NCBI RefSeq assembly: GCF_004355005.1
Contig: NZ_SMSJ01000009.1
Location: forward strand, 62,001 to 126,000
Length of the DNA stretch: 64,000 nucleotides
Direction of reading: 5' to 3'
Source of the DNA: Dankookia rubra
GTDB lineage: Bacteria; Pseudomonadota; Alphaproteobacteria; Acetobacterales; Acetobacteraceae
How positions within the stretch are numbered: the stretch's first letter is position 1; every line of letters begins with the position of its first letter. The notes below the pieces were generated by a model that ran no database searches, was not told the origin of the DNA, and was given only the letters and a program-made list of their open reading frames with translations. The translations under genes and the position numbers were made by a program. Shown here piece by piece: positions 35,722-45,391 of the stretch.

Positions 35722-36378
35722 TCAGCGCGGGATGGCCGGTGCCCGCAGCAGCAGCGGCCGGCCGAGCGCCCAGCCCAGCACCACCAGCACCGCGACGGCG
35801 CCGCCGTGCCAGACCAGGATCATCAGCATGGCATCCAGGTGATGGAACAGGCTCAGCCCCGCCGAGCACAGCGCCGCGGAGGCCAGCCCGCCCAGCAGCA
35901 GCACCGGCAGCGGCCGGACCGGCCCGGCATGGCGCAGCAGCAGGTAGAGCGCCACGGTCAGCGGCGTGCCCATCAGCAGGATGAACTTCAGGCAGCCCCA
36001 GCTGGTGTCCATGGCCAGGGCATCCGGCCCCATCCGGCCCAGGTCGGCGAAGCAGCCCCAGCCCAGCCCGCCCAGCCACAGCACCAGCGGGACCACCGGC
36101 AGCAACACCCAGGCGGCCGAGCGGTCCGGCCGCGCCAGCATCGCCGCCGCCAGCGCCGCGGCCAGGCCGGTGGCGATCGAGGCGAGAAACTGAGCCAGCT
36201 CCTGTGGCAGGGCCATGCGCTGCGCCAGGTCGTGGCGCAGCCCCTGCACGGCGACCGCGAAGCCGATCACCAGCACCGCCAGCGCGCACCACAGCAGCGC
36301 CTGCAGCCCCGGCGGCGGCAGGCGGCGGACCGGGCGCAACCCGGTGGCAAGCCGGTCGATCAGCTGCTCGCTCTCCAC
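35722..36378 (-). CDS. NrsF/DUF1109 family membrane anti-sigma factor
   Basis: A 218-residue integral membrane protein with about six hydrophobic segments (for example ALLWCALAVLVIGFAVAV, WVLLPVVPLVLWLGGLGWG, VLLLGGLASAALCSAGLSL). Length and layout match DUF1109 (NrsF), which holds ECF sigma factors at the membrane. It starts with GTG directly after the sigma gene stop. Cys residues in WGCFAD, WGCLKF and LCSAG are candidates for redox or metal sensing. Confidence 0.85.
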   Translation of the reverse strand: MESEQLIDRLATGLRPVRRLPPPGLQALLWCALAVLVIGFAVAVQGLRHDLAQRMALPQELAQFLASIATGLAAALAAAMLARPDRSAAWVLLPVVPLVLWLGGLGWGCFADLGRMGPDALAMDTSWGCLKFILLMGTPLTVALYLLLRHAGPVRPLPVLLLGGLASAALCSAGLSLFHHLDAMLMILVWHGGAVAVLVVLGWALGRPLLLRAPAIPR

Positions 36379-36927
36379 TCAGTCCTCCGCGCCCAGGCGT
36401 TTCCGCAAGGCCTTCACCGCCCGGTGGGTCGCCACCTTCAGCGCCCCGACCGACATGCCCGACCGTGCGCTGGCCTCGGCCAGCGGCAGGTCCTCCAGCT
36501 TCGCCAAGCCAAGCGCGGTACGCTGCGCCGGCGGCAGCTCGGCGACCGCGGCGCGCAATTCGGCCGAGGCTACCCTCGTCTCCCCCTGGTTCGCCCCGGG
36601 TGCGGCCAAGGTTTCGCCGAAATCGTCGATCGGCGTCTCGCGCCCCAGGCGCCGGCCGCTGCGGCGCAGCCGGTCGATGGCGCGGCGCTCGCAGATCGCC
36701 ACCAGCCAGGGCCGGATCGGCCGCGCCGGGTCGAAGGCGTGGCGGAGCTGGTGGATGGTCAGCAGCGCGTCCTGCACCGCATCCTCCGCTTCCGCCGCGT
36801 CGCGGATGCGGCGGCGGGCAACGCTGCGGAGCAGGGGCAGCGCGGCGCGGAGGAGGGCGTCATAGGCGCGGGCGTCGCCGGCCTGCGCCGCGACCATCCA
36901 GGCCTCCCATTCCCCCTCCCCCGCCAT
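36379..36927 (-). CDS. ECF RNA polymerase sigma factor
   Basis: Extracytoplasmic-function sigma factor of 182 residues: sigma-2 (AYDALLRAALPLLRSVARRRI, AEDAVQDALLTIHQ, RPIRPWLVAICERRAIDRLRR) and sigma-4 (AAVAELPPAQRTALGLAKLEDLPLAEASARSGMSVGALKVATHRAVKALR). The ATG at 36927 has no ribosome box; one at 36897 (MVAAQAGD) follows GGGAGG and may be the true start. Paired with NrsF downstream. It begins 8 bases after the amidase stop, so it may be co-transcribed with the amidase. Confidence 0.9.
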   Translation of the reverse strand: MAGEGEWEAWMVAAQAGDARAYDALLRAALPLLRSVARRRIRDAAEAEDAVQDALLTIHQLRHAFDPARPIRPWLVAICERRAIDRLRRSGRRLGRETPIDDFGETLAAPGANQGETRVASAELRAAVAELPPAQRTALGLAKLEDLPLAEASARSGMSVGALKVATHRAVKALRKRLGAED

Positions 36928-36935
36928 TGCCGGTG

Positions 36936-38327
36936 TTATGCCACCACGGCAGGCCGCTTCGCGCGCCAGGCATGCGCCGCCTCGTAGGCCTGCCCGGCGC
37001 GGAAGACGGTCGCCTCGGCGAAGGGCTTGCCGATCAGCTGCATCGCCACCGGCAGGCCGCCCTCGCCGAAGCCGGTGCAGAGGGTCAGGGCCGGCCAACC
37101 CGTGACGTTGAAGGGCATGGTGAAATTCGGCTTCTCCAGGAAGGCCCATTTGGGCACGTCCTCGATCCGCGGTGCCTCGCCCTGTGCCGAGGCCGTCAGC
37201 AGGATGTCGAGATCGGCGGCCGCCGCCAGCGTTGCCGTGATCAGCTCGCGCCGCTTCTTCTGCGCCGTCAGGTAGTCGCCGGCCGAGAGCAGCCCGCCCG
37301 CCACCAGCCGGTCGCGCAGCAGCTCGCCGTACAGGCCGGGGTCGCGGCGCATCCATTGCTCGTGCACCGACCAGGCCTCGGCCAGCAGGATCAGCCAGCC
37401 GCAAGCATTGTAGTCCGCCAGGCTGGGCAGGGTGACGTCGCGCACCACGGCGCCCTCGGCCCTGAAGAAGCCGGCCGCCGCCTCGATGCCGGCGAGCGTC
37501 GCCGGGCTGGTCGGGTTGTCGCGCTCGTGGAAGTGGCGGACCACGCCGATGCGGAGACCCTTCACCCCGCGGCCGAGTTCGGCACGGAAGTCGGGCACCG
37601 GCACCTCGGCGCTGGCCGGGTCCGAAGGGTCGTATCCGGCCATGGCCTGCAGCAGGATGGCACAATCCTCGACCGTCCAGGCCATCGGCCCGGTATGGTC
37701 GAGCGACTGCGCCAGCGGCAGCACCCCGGCGCGCGAGCAACGGCCATAGGTCGGCTTGATGCCGGTGATGCCGCAGAGCGCCGCCGGGCCGCGAATGGAG
37801 CCGCCGGTATCCGAGCCGGTGCCGCCGAGGATCATGCCGGAGGCGACCGCCGCCGCCGTGCCGCTCGACGACCCCGCGGGGAAGTGGTCGGGGTTCCAGG
37901 GATTGCGCGCCGGTGGCCAGGGCAGATCGAAGCTGGGGCCGCCGAAGGCGAATTCATGCGTCGACAGCTTGCCGAGCATGACCACGCCCGCCTCGGCCAG
38001 CAGCCGGACCGTGGTTGCGTCCTCGCCCGGCACATGGTCCTGCAGCACCTTCGAATGCGCGGTCGTGGGGACGCCGGCGGTGCAGTAGATGTCCTTGTGG
38101 GCGAAGGGGATGCCGTCCAGCGGGCCGCGCGGGCCGTCGCGCAGGATGCGCGCCTCGGCCGCCCGGGCCTCGGCGCGGGCGCCGGCGGCGTCCAGCCGGA
38201 TGAAGGCGTGCAGGGTGCCGTCCAGCGCCTCGGCGCGGGCCAGGCAGGCCTCGGTCAGCTCGACCGGCGAGAGTGACTTCGTGGCGATCGCGGCGGCGGC
38301 CTCGGCGATGCTCGGGATCGCGCTCAT
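36936..38327 (-). CDS. Amidase-signature hydrolase (AtzE/GatA-like)
   Basis: Amidase-signature enzyme of 463 residues. The Ser-Ser-Lys triad is visible: Lys in PFAHKDIYCTAG, the cis-Ser in GSSSGTAAAVA, and the nucleophile Ser in GSDTGGSIRGPAALCG. N-terminal and C-terminal parts fit the GatA/AtzE branch. Its start overlaps the stop of a small AtzG-like gene, so it is probably a heteromeric amidase like 1-carboxybiuret hydrolase AtzEG rather than the tRNA amidotransferase subunit (no gatB or gatC nearby). Substrate unknown. Confidence 0.87.
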   Translation of the reverse strand: MSAIPSIAEAAAAIATKSLSPVELTEACLARAEALDGTLHAFIRLDAAGARAEARAAEARILRDGPRGPLDGIPFAHKDIYCTAGVPTTAHSKVLQDHVPGEDATTVRLLAEAGVVMLGKLSTHEFAFGGPSFDLPWPPARNPWNPDHFPAGSSSGTAAAVASGMILGGTGSDTGGSIRGPAALCGITGIKPTYGRCSRAGVLPLAQSLDHTGPMAWTVEDCAILLQAMAGYDPSDPASAEVPVPDFRAELGRGVKGLRIGVVRHFHERDNPTSPATLAGIEAAAGFFRAEGAVVRDVTLPSLADYNACGWLILLAEAWSVHEQWMRRDPGLYGELLRDRLVAGGLLSAGDYLTAQKKRRELITATLAAAADLDILLTASAQGEAPRIEDVPKWAFLEKPNFTMPFNVTGWPALTLCTGFGEGGLPVAMQLIGKPFAEATVFRAGQAYEAAHAWRAKRPAVVA

Positions 38328-38518
38328 CGGCCGGGCTCGGTCGAGAAGGTGGTGGCGGGCTCGGCCTCGGCCGCCGGCGCGGGCGCGCGTACCAGGCGCT
38401 GCATCGCCTCGATGCCGCCCCAGGCGGCGTGGATCCCGGCTTTCTGCTCGGCGGTGAGCGGGATGCCGGCGCGAGCGACCAGCGCGTCGAACTCCTCTCG
38501 GGTGGTCTCGGGCGGCAT
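38324..38518 (-). CDS. AtzG-like (DUF4089) small amidase subunit
   Basis: A 64-residue helical protein (MPPETTREEFDALVARAGIPLTAEQKAGIHAAW) of GatC/AtzG type. In the cyanuric acid pathway AtzG stabilises the amidase AtzE. The ATG at 38518 lies five bases after GGGGGAG; a GTG two codons upstream overlaps that box and is unlikely. The TGA overlaps the amidase start (ATGA), consistent with a 1:1 complex. Cytosolic. Confidence 0.78.
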   Translation of the reverse strand: MPPETTREEFDALVARAGIPLTAEQKAGIHAAWGGIEAMQRLVRAPAPAAEAEPATTFSTEPGR

Positions 38519-38707
38519 CGGCACTCCCCCAACGGCGGATGATGCGATGCAGTATGAAGCGATTCGCCGTGCCGGGAAGCCGCGGAAAGCCGGCCGGTTG
38601 CGTGCGATGCGCGACGAAGGCTAGGCTGGAAAAGGAAACGGACGCGGACCGGGATCACCGGCCGCGCATCATCGGGCGCGCGCAGCCCGGGCGGGAGGAT
38701 TCAATCC

Positions 38708-40336
38708 ATGAAGCTGGGCGAAGCCATAGCTGAGATCATGAAGCGCGAGGGCATAGAGATCCTCACCGGTTATCCGGTGAACCACCTGATCGAGCATGCC
38801 GCTGCCGCCGATATCCGCCCCGTGATGGTGCGACAGGAACGCATCGGCCTGCACATGGCCGACGCCATCTCCCGCGTCACCTCCGGCCGCAGGATCGGCG
38901 CCTTCTGCATGCAGCACGGGCCGGGCAGCGAGAATGCCTATGGCGGCGTGGCGCAGGCCTATGGCGAGAGCGTGCCGATCCTGGTCCTGCCGATGGGCTA
39001 TGCCCGGCGGATCGCGCATATCGACCCGAACTTCAACTCCACCGCTGCCATGCGCGGCATCACCAAGAGCGCCGAGCCGATCGTGCTGGCGGCCGAGGTG
39101 CCGAACATCCTCCGCCGCGCCTTCACCCGGCTGCGCAACGGCCGCGGCGGCCCGGTGCTGGTCGAGATCCCGACCGACATGTGGAACGAGGAGGTGCCGG
39201 AACCGCTGGACTATACCCCTGTCATGGCGACGCGCTACGGCCCCGACCCGGCCGAGGTGAAGCGCGCCGCGGCGTTGCTGGCGGGGGCGAAGCGGCCGGT
39301 GATCTATGCCGGCACCGGCGTGCACTGGGCCGAGGCTTGGCCGCAGCTGAAGGCCTTGGCCGAGCTGCTGGCGGCGCCGGTGACCACCAGCCTCGGCGGC
39401 AAGTCGTCCTTCAACGAGGACCATCCGCTCAGCCTCGGCTCCGGCGGGCTCGCCATCCCGCAGCCGGTGCGGCACTTCCTCGACAAGGCCGACCTGATCT
39501 TCGGAATCGGGTGTTCCTTCACGGAGACCAATTTCGGCGTGAAGATGCCGAAAGGCCCGAAGATCATCCACGCCACGCTCGACCCGATGCACCTGAACAA
39601 GGATGTGCGGGCCGAGCTCGGCCTGATCGGCGACGCGGCGCTCACGCTCGATGCGCTCCTGGCCGAGCTTGCTACGCTGGTGCCGCAGCCGCGCGACCCG
39701 GCGCCGGTGGCGGCCGAGATCCAGGGGCAGCGGGAGCCCTGGCTGGCGCAGTGGATGCCGAAGCTGAAGTCCAAGGACGCGCCGATCAATCCCTATCGCG
39801 TGCTCTGGGATCTGCAGCACACGGTGGACCGCGACAACACCATCATCACCCATGACGCCGGCAGCCCGCGCGACCAGCTCTCGCCCTTCTGGAAGGCGAC
39901 GACGCCCCTGAGCTACCTGGGCTGGGGCAAGACAACGCAGCTCGGCTACGGGCTCGGCCTTGCCATGGGCGCCAAGCTGGCTGCGCCCGACAAGCTCTGC
40001 ATCAATGTCTGGGGCGATGCCGCGATCGGCTTCACCGGGATGGACTTCGAGACCTGCGTGCGCGAGCGCATCCCGATCATGTCCATCCTGCTGAACAATT
40101 TTTCCATGGCGATCGAGCTGAAGGTGATGCCGGTCAGCACGGAGAAGTACCGCAGCACCGACATCTCCGGTGACTATGCCGCCATGGCCCGCGCCTTCGG
40201 CGGCTACGGCGAGCGCGTGACGGACCCGGCCGAGATCATCCCCGCCATCCGGCGCGGGATCGAGAAGACCAAGGCGGGCGTCCCCGTGCTGCTGGAGTTT
40301 ATCACCTCCAAGGAAACCGCCGTCTCGCGCCTCTGA
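38708..40336 (+). CDS. Thiamine diphosphate-requiring enzyme (acetolactate synthase superfamily)
   Basis: A 542-residue ThDP enzyme. PYR-domain Glu is in RQERIGLHMADAIS; the PP motif is GDAAIGFTGMDFETC...LLNN, with GDA in place of the usual GDG. It is divergent from the amidase operon over 190 bases and precedes a complete ABC importer after 66 bases, so it probably works on a product of the imported compound. Substrate not predictable. It is only distantly like the other ThDP enzyme in this window. Confidence 0.85.
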   Translation: MKLGEAIAEIMKREGIEILTGYPVNHLIEHAAAADIRPVMVRQERIGLHMADAISRVTSGRRIGAFCMQHGPGSENAYGGVAQAYGESVPILVLPMGYARRIAHIDPNFNSTAAMRGITKSAEPIVLAAEVPNILRRAFTRLRNGRGGPVLVEIPTDMWNEEVPEPLDYTPVMATRYGPDPAEVKRAAALLAGAKRPVIYAGTGVHWAEAWPQLKALAELLAAPVTTSLGGKSSFNEDHPLSLGSGGLAIPQPVRHFLDKADLIFGIGCSFTETNFGVKMPKGPKIIHATLDPMHLNKDVRAELGLIGDAALTLDALLAELATLVPQPRDPAPVAAEIQGQREPWLAQWMPKLKSKDAPINPYRVLWDLQHTVDRDNTIITHDAGSPRDQLSPFWKATTPLSYLGWGKTTQLGYGLGLAMGAKLAAPDKLCINVWGDAAIGFTGMDFETCVRERIPIMSILLNNFSMAIELKVMPVSTEKYRSTDISGDYAAMARAFGGYGERVTDPAEIIPAIRRGIEKTKAGVPVLLEFITSKETAVSRL

Positions 40337-40363
40337 CAGGCGGGGACAACCAGAAGGAAGGAA

Positions 40364-40387
40364 CGGGCGGCCGCTGTGGCCCGCCCG
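40364..40387 (+). promoter_or_regulatory. GC hairpin between ThDP gene and ABC ATPase gene
   Basis: CGGGCGGCC and GGCCCGCCCG pair with one bulged C around a five-base loop, ending 15 bases before the ABC ATPase ATG and just before its AGGGGAGG box. It could reduce read-through or protect an mRNA end, tuning ThDP enzyme against transporter. Confidence 0.4.
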
Positions 40388-40402
40388 ATCAGGGGAGGCA
40401 GA

Positions 40403-41455
<1,053 letters not shown>

Positions 41456-41482
41456 CGTCCAAGACATATCCGGGAGACAAGA

Positions 41483-42811
41483 ATGACGCTCATCACCCGC
41501 CGGTCCGCCCTTCAGCTCGGCGTCGGCGCCGCGGCGCTGTCCGCCACCGGCGCCCTCGCCCAAAGCCGCGTCACCGCCGCCAACGCCACGCCGCCAAGCC
41601 TGCCGATCGAGAAGGGCGCCACGCTCCGCATGCTGCGTCCGGTGCGCTTCGTGCAGCCGGATGAGGACATCTTCCGCGCCGGCGCCGCCGCCTTCACCAA
41701 GGCGACGGGCGTCGAGGTCCGCGTCGACTTCGTGGGCTGGGAGGACATCACCCAGCAGACCGCGGTCACTGCCAATACCGGCGCCGGCCCCGACATGATC
41801 ATCGGCTTCGGCGACGCGCCGCACATCTACGCCGACAAGCTGGTCGAGCTGTCCGACGTTGCCGAATATCTCGGCAAGAAGTACGGCGGCTGGATGTTCG
41901 TCGGCGAGAAGTACGGCAAGCGGCACGGCACCAACAACTGGATCGGCCTGCCCTTCGGCGGCACCGCCGGCCCGCTGGTCTGGCGCAAGTCGGCGGTGAA
42001 CGCGGTGGGCCTCGAGACGCCGCCGTCCGACCTGCCGGGCTTCCTCGACATGTGCAAGAAGCTGAAGGCGGCAGGAAAGCCGGCCGGATTCGCGCTCGGC
42101 AATGCCGTGGGCGACGGCAACGGCACGGCGAACTGGCTGCTCTGGTCGCATGGCGCCTCGATCATCGACGAGGAAGGCAAGGTCTCGATCAACAGCCCGC
42201 AGACCGTTGCCTCGCTGAACTACCTGAAGGAGCTCTACCCCACCTTCGTGGCCGGCACGCTGGCCTGGGGCGACATCAGCAACAACCGCGCCTATGCGGC
42301 GAACGAACTGTCGGTCACCTCGAACGGCGTCTCGCTCTACTTCTCGCTGAAGAACGACCCGGCGACGGCGGCCATCGCCGCGGATACCGAGCACACGCCG
42401 ATGCCGGCGGGCCAGGCCGGCAGCTGGCCGAGCGCGCCGCTGACCCTGAACGCCATGGTGTTCAAGCACAGCCGCTACCCCAATGCCGCCAAGGCCTTCC
42501 TGCAATTCATGCTGGAGCAGGAGCAGTACGAGCCCTGGTTGAACGCCAACCTCGGCTACTGGGCGCATCCACTGGCGGCCTACCGGGATGCCGCGGTGTG
42601 GACCAGCGATCCGAAGATCGCCATCTTCCGCGACAGCATGAACAACAAGTTCTGGAACGGCTACAAGGGCCCGATCTCGGAAGCCTCCGGCCAGGCGAGC
42701 GCGGAATACGTGACGGTGCAGATGTATGCCGCCGTCGCCTCCGGCCAGTCCACGCCGCAGGAAGCGGCGCGCGAGGCCGAGCGCCGCGCCCGCCGCATCT
42801 TCCGCCGCTGA
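41483..42811 (+). CDS. ABC transporter extracellular substrate-binding protein
   Basis: Family 1 (sugar-type) binding protein, 442 residues, with a twin-arginine leader (TRRSALQLGVGAAALSATGALAQ). Landmarks include ATGVEVRVDFVGWEDI, TGAGPDMIIGFGDAPHIYAD, and the KAFLQFMLEQEQYEPWL hinge region. It captures the ligand in the periplasm for the two permeases. A Tat leader on a sugar-binding protein is found in several acetic-acid-bacteria relatives and may reflect folding before export. Confidence 0.9.
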   Translation: MTLITRRSALQLGVGAAALSATGALAQSRVTAANATPPSLPIEKGATLRMLRPVRFVQPDEDIFRAGAAAFTKATGVEVRVDFVGWEDITQQTAVTANTGAGPDMIIGFGDAPHIYADKLVELSDVAEYLGKKYGGWMFVGEKYGKRHGTNNWIGLPFGGTAGPLVWRKSAVNAVGLETPPSDLPGFLDMCKKLKAAGKPAGFALGNAVGDGNGTANWLLWSHGASIIDEEGKVSINSPQTVASLNYLKELYPTFVAGTLAWGDISNNRAYAANELSVTSNGVSLYFSLKNDPATAAIAADTEHTPMPAGQAGSWPSAPLTLNAMVFKHSRYPNAAKAFLQFMLEQEQYEPWLNANLGYWAHPLAAYRDAAVWTSDPKIAIFRDSMNNKFWNGYKGPISEASGQASAEYVTVQMYAAVASGQSTPQEAAREAERRARRIFRR

Positions 42812-42863
42812 CGCCTGTCGGCGGCGCCCCTTCGCGGGCGCCGCCGCAGCCAAGGAACGCTGC

Positions 42864-43820
42864 ATGTCCGTCACGACCGCCCCGGACTGGGTCCGCCGCC
42901 GCACCGAGCCCAACTGGCTCGCCCGGCTGTTCGACTACAAGCCCTTCCTCGTCTTCGCCTGCCTGCTGCCGGCGGTCGGGCTGCTGCTGGTGTTCCTGAC
43001 CTATCCCCTGGGTCTCGGCATCTATCTCGCTTTCACCGACACCACCATCGGCCGCAGCGGCGTCTGGGTGGGGCTCGAGAACTTCGAGTACCTGCTGGAG
43101 GACAAGCTCTGGTGGAACGCGGTCTTCTTCAGCGTCTTCTACACAGCCGTCGCCACGATCGGGAAATTCGGCCTCGGGTTGTGGCTGGCGCTGCTGCTGA
43201 ACAACCACGTGCCGTTCAAGTCGCTGCTGCGGGCCATCATCCTGCTGCCCTGGATCGTGCCGACGGTGCTCTCGGCGATCGCCTTCTGGTGGATCTACGA
43301 TCCGCAGTTCAGCATCATCTCCTATCTCTTCGTCGACGTGCTGGGCTGGCGCACCACCAATATCGACTTCATCGGCAGCGCCTGGCCGGCCCGCTTCTCG
43401 CTCATCGCCGCCAATATCTGGCGCGGCATCCCCTTCGTGGCGATCTCGCTGCTGGCCGGGCTGCAGACCATCTCGCCCAGCCTTTATGAAGCCGCGCTGC
43501 TCGATGGCTCGACCGCCTGGCAGCGCTTCCGCTTCATCACCTTCCCCATGCTGCTGCCGATCCTGGCGATCGTCATGACCTTCAGCATCATCTTCACCTT
43601 CACCGATTTCCAGCTGGTCTATGCCATCACCCGCGGCGGGCCGGTGAACTCCACCCACCTGCTGGCGACGCTGGCCTTCCAGCGCGGCATCCCGGGTGGC
43701 CAGCTCGGCGAAGGCGCCGCCATCGCGGTTTCCATGATCCCCTTCCTCGTCGCCGCTACGCTGTTCAGCTATTTCGCCCTCGCCCGGCGCAAGTGGCAGC
43801 AGGGAGAGAGCAATGACTGA
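42864..43820 (+). CDS. ABC sugar transporter permease (MalF/UgpA type)
   Basis: Inner-membrane subunit, 318 residues with six predicted helices starting at PFLVFACLLPAVGLLLVFLTYP. The EAA coupling loop reads YEAALLDGSTAWQRFRFITFPML. Follows the binding protein by 52 bases and overlaps the next permease by eight. Forms the heterodimeric channel with it. Confidence 0.92.
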   Translation: MSVTTAPDWVRRRTEPNWLARLFDYKPFLVFACLLPAVGLLLVFLTYPLGLGIYLAFTDTTIGRSGVWVGLENFEYLLEDKLWWNAVFFSVFYTAVATIGKFGLGLWLALLLNNHVPFKSLLRAIILLPWIVPTVLSAIAFWWIYDPQFSIISYLFVDVLGWRTTNIDFIGSAWPARFSLIAANIWRGIPFVAISLLAGLQTISPSLYEAALLDGSTAWQRFRFITFPMLLPILAIVMTFSIIFTFTDFQLVYAITRGGPVNSTHLLATLAFQRGIPGGQLGEGAAIAVSMIPFLVAATLFSYFALARRKWQQGESND

Positions 43821-44721
43821 CGCCGCCGCCACCGCCGCCCCGATCCAGGGCAATGCCGCGACCGCGCAGCCCGAGGCGATGTCCTGGGACAGCAAGACCC
43901 GGCGCCTGGTCATGCTCTACGTGCCGCTGGCCTGCTTCGTGCTGATCCTGCTCTTCCCCTTCTACTGGATGGGGATCACCGCCTTCAAACCGAATGCCGA
44001 GCTCTACGACTACAAGACTTACAATCCGTTCTGGATCGGCTCGCCGACGCTCGACCACATCAAGCACCTGCTGTTCAACACCGCCTATCCGCGCTGGCTG
44101 GTGACGACGATGACGGTGTCGATCTGCGCCACCATCCTGTCGCTGTTCGCCAGCACGCTGGCGGCCTATGCGATCCAGCGCCTGCGCTTCCGCGGCAGCC
44201 AGTATGTCGGGCTGGCGATCTACCTGGCCTACCTGGTGCCGCCCTCGATCCTGTTCATCCCGCTGGCGACCATGGTCTTCCAGCTCGGGCTGTTCGACAC
44301 GCCGATGGCGCTGATCCTGACCTACCCGACCTTCCTGATCCCCTTCTGCACCTGGCTGCTGATCGGCTACTTCAAGTCGATCCCCTATGAGCTCGAGGAA
44401 TGCGCGCTGATCGACGGCGCGACGCGCATCCAGATCCTGATGAAGATCACCCTGCCGCTGGCGGTGCCGGGCCTCATCTCTGCTGGCATCTTCAGCTTTA
44501 CCCTGTCCTGGAACGAGTTCATCTATGCCCTCGCCTTCATCCAGAGCAGCGAGAGCAAGACCGTGCCGGTGGCGATCCTGACGGAACTCGTCTCGGGCGA
44601 CGTCTACCAGTGGGGGGCGCTGATGGCAGGCAGCCTGCTGGGGTCGCTGCCGGTGGCGATCTTCTATTCCTTTTTCGTCGACTACTACGTGTCGTCGCTG
44701 ACCGGGGCAGTAAAGGAATAG
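43813..44721 (+). CDS. ABC sugar transporter permease (MalG/UgpE type)
   Basis: Second channel subunit, 302 residues; the first helix is MLYVPLACFVLILLFPFYWMGITAF. The EAA loop is LEECALIDGATRIQILMKITLPLAVPG. Its start lies inside the end of the preceding permease gene, which couples their synthesis. Last gene of the importer. Confidence 0.92.
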   Translation: MTDAAATAAPIQGNAATAQPEAMSWDSKTRRLVMLYVPLACFVLILLFPFYWMGITAFKPNAELYDYKTYNPFWIGSPTLDHIKHLLFNTAYPRWLVTTMTVSICATILSLFASTLAAYAIQRLRFRGSQYVGLAIYLAYLVPPSILFIPLATMVFQLGLFDTPMALILTYPTFLIPFCTWLLIGYFKSIPYELEECALIDGATRIQILMKITLPLAVPGLISAGIFSFTLSWNEFIYALAFIQSSESKTVPVAILTELVSGDVYQWGALMAGSLLGSLPVAIFYSFFVDYYVSSLTGAVKE

Positions 44722-44797
44722 CTGTGCCGCGGCTTGCGCTGGCGTCGCCGCCTTCCTAATGATAAGCCACTGAAATGCTTGGATTGTTTTCGCGCGA

Positions 44798-44813
44798 CTG
44801 TTCATCTGAACAG
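44798..44813. promoter_or_regulatory. Perfect dyad CTGTTCA-TC-TGAACAG
   Basis: Seven-base arms with a two-base spacer, 48 bases upstream of the cupredoxin start in an AT-richer segment. The size fits an operator for a dimeric repressor or activator. No regulator gene is adjacent. Confidence 0.4.
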
Positions 44814-44861
44814 CTATGCAGACTTCCAGGCCTTTCGACGAATGGCAAGGGGTGGACCGCT

Positions 44862-45353
44862 ATGCAGGATACGGGGCGCCGCGGCGCCATGGGGCTGATC
44901 GCCACCGCAGCGGCGATGGTGATCGGAAGGGCGCAGGCGGCGGGCGACCTGTCCCGCCAGGCGGCAACCGAGATGGTGGTCGACCTCGGCACGCCGGAGA
45001 TGCCGCTCGGCTTCTCACCCTCGAAGCTGCGGTTCGAGGCGGGCAGGCTCTACAAGCTGGTGCTGCGCAACCGCGGCACCGAGGCGCACTACTTCACCTC
45101 CGACAACTTCGCCGCCAGCGTCTGGACCCGCAAGGTGCAGCTGACCCAGCGCGGCGCGGACGGGCGCGACGCGGTGCTGGCCGAGATCAAGGGCGCCATC
45201 CGCGAGATCGAGGTCTATCCCGGCCATAGCGCCGAATGGTGGCTGGTGCCGGTCCAGGCCGGCCGCATCACCGACCTGCGCTGCGGCATCCGCATGGCGG
45301 ATGGGAAGACCCACGCCGACCACGGCATGCAGGGCGAGATCGTCATCGAATAG
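44862..45353 (+). CDS. Exported cupredoxin-like protein
   Basis: A 163-residue protein with a twin-arginine leader (GRRGAMGLIATAAAMVIGRAQA) and one cupredoxin-like beta domain: KLRFEAGRLYKLVLRNRGTEAHYF at the N-terminal strands and CGIRMADGKTHADHGMQG near the end. The His of EAHYF, the Cys, the second His pair and the Met could form a type 1 copper site, but spacing is wider than in plastocyanin. An AAGGGG box precedes the ATG. Function unknown; probably periplasmic electron transfer or copper handling. Confidence 0.75.
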   Translation: MQDTGRRGAMGLIATAAAMVIGRAQAAGDLSRQAATEMVVDLGTPEMPLGFSPSKLRFEAGRLYKLVLRNRGTEAHYFTSDNFAASVWTRKVQLTQRGADGRDAVLAEIKGAIREIEVYPGHSAEWWLVPVQAGRITDLRCGIRMADGKTHADHGMQGEIVIE

Positions 45354-45360
45354 GCCGAAG

Positions 45361-45384
45361 GGGCGCCGCATGCCCGCGGCGCCC
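45361..45384. terminator. Bidirectional terminator hairpin
   Basis: GGGCGCCGC and GCGGCGCCC pair perfectly over nine bases around a six-base loop, between the stops of the convergent cupredoxin (45353) and SDR (45392) genes. There is no T-run. Confidence 0.5.
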
Positions 45385-45391
45385 GTGCCGG

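Noticed and set aside
36204-38276. A 690-codon open frame on the plus strand
   Set aside because: Opposite the sigma factor and amidase genes; Arg/Pro/Gly-rich and without motifs.
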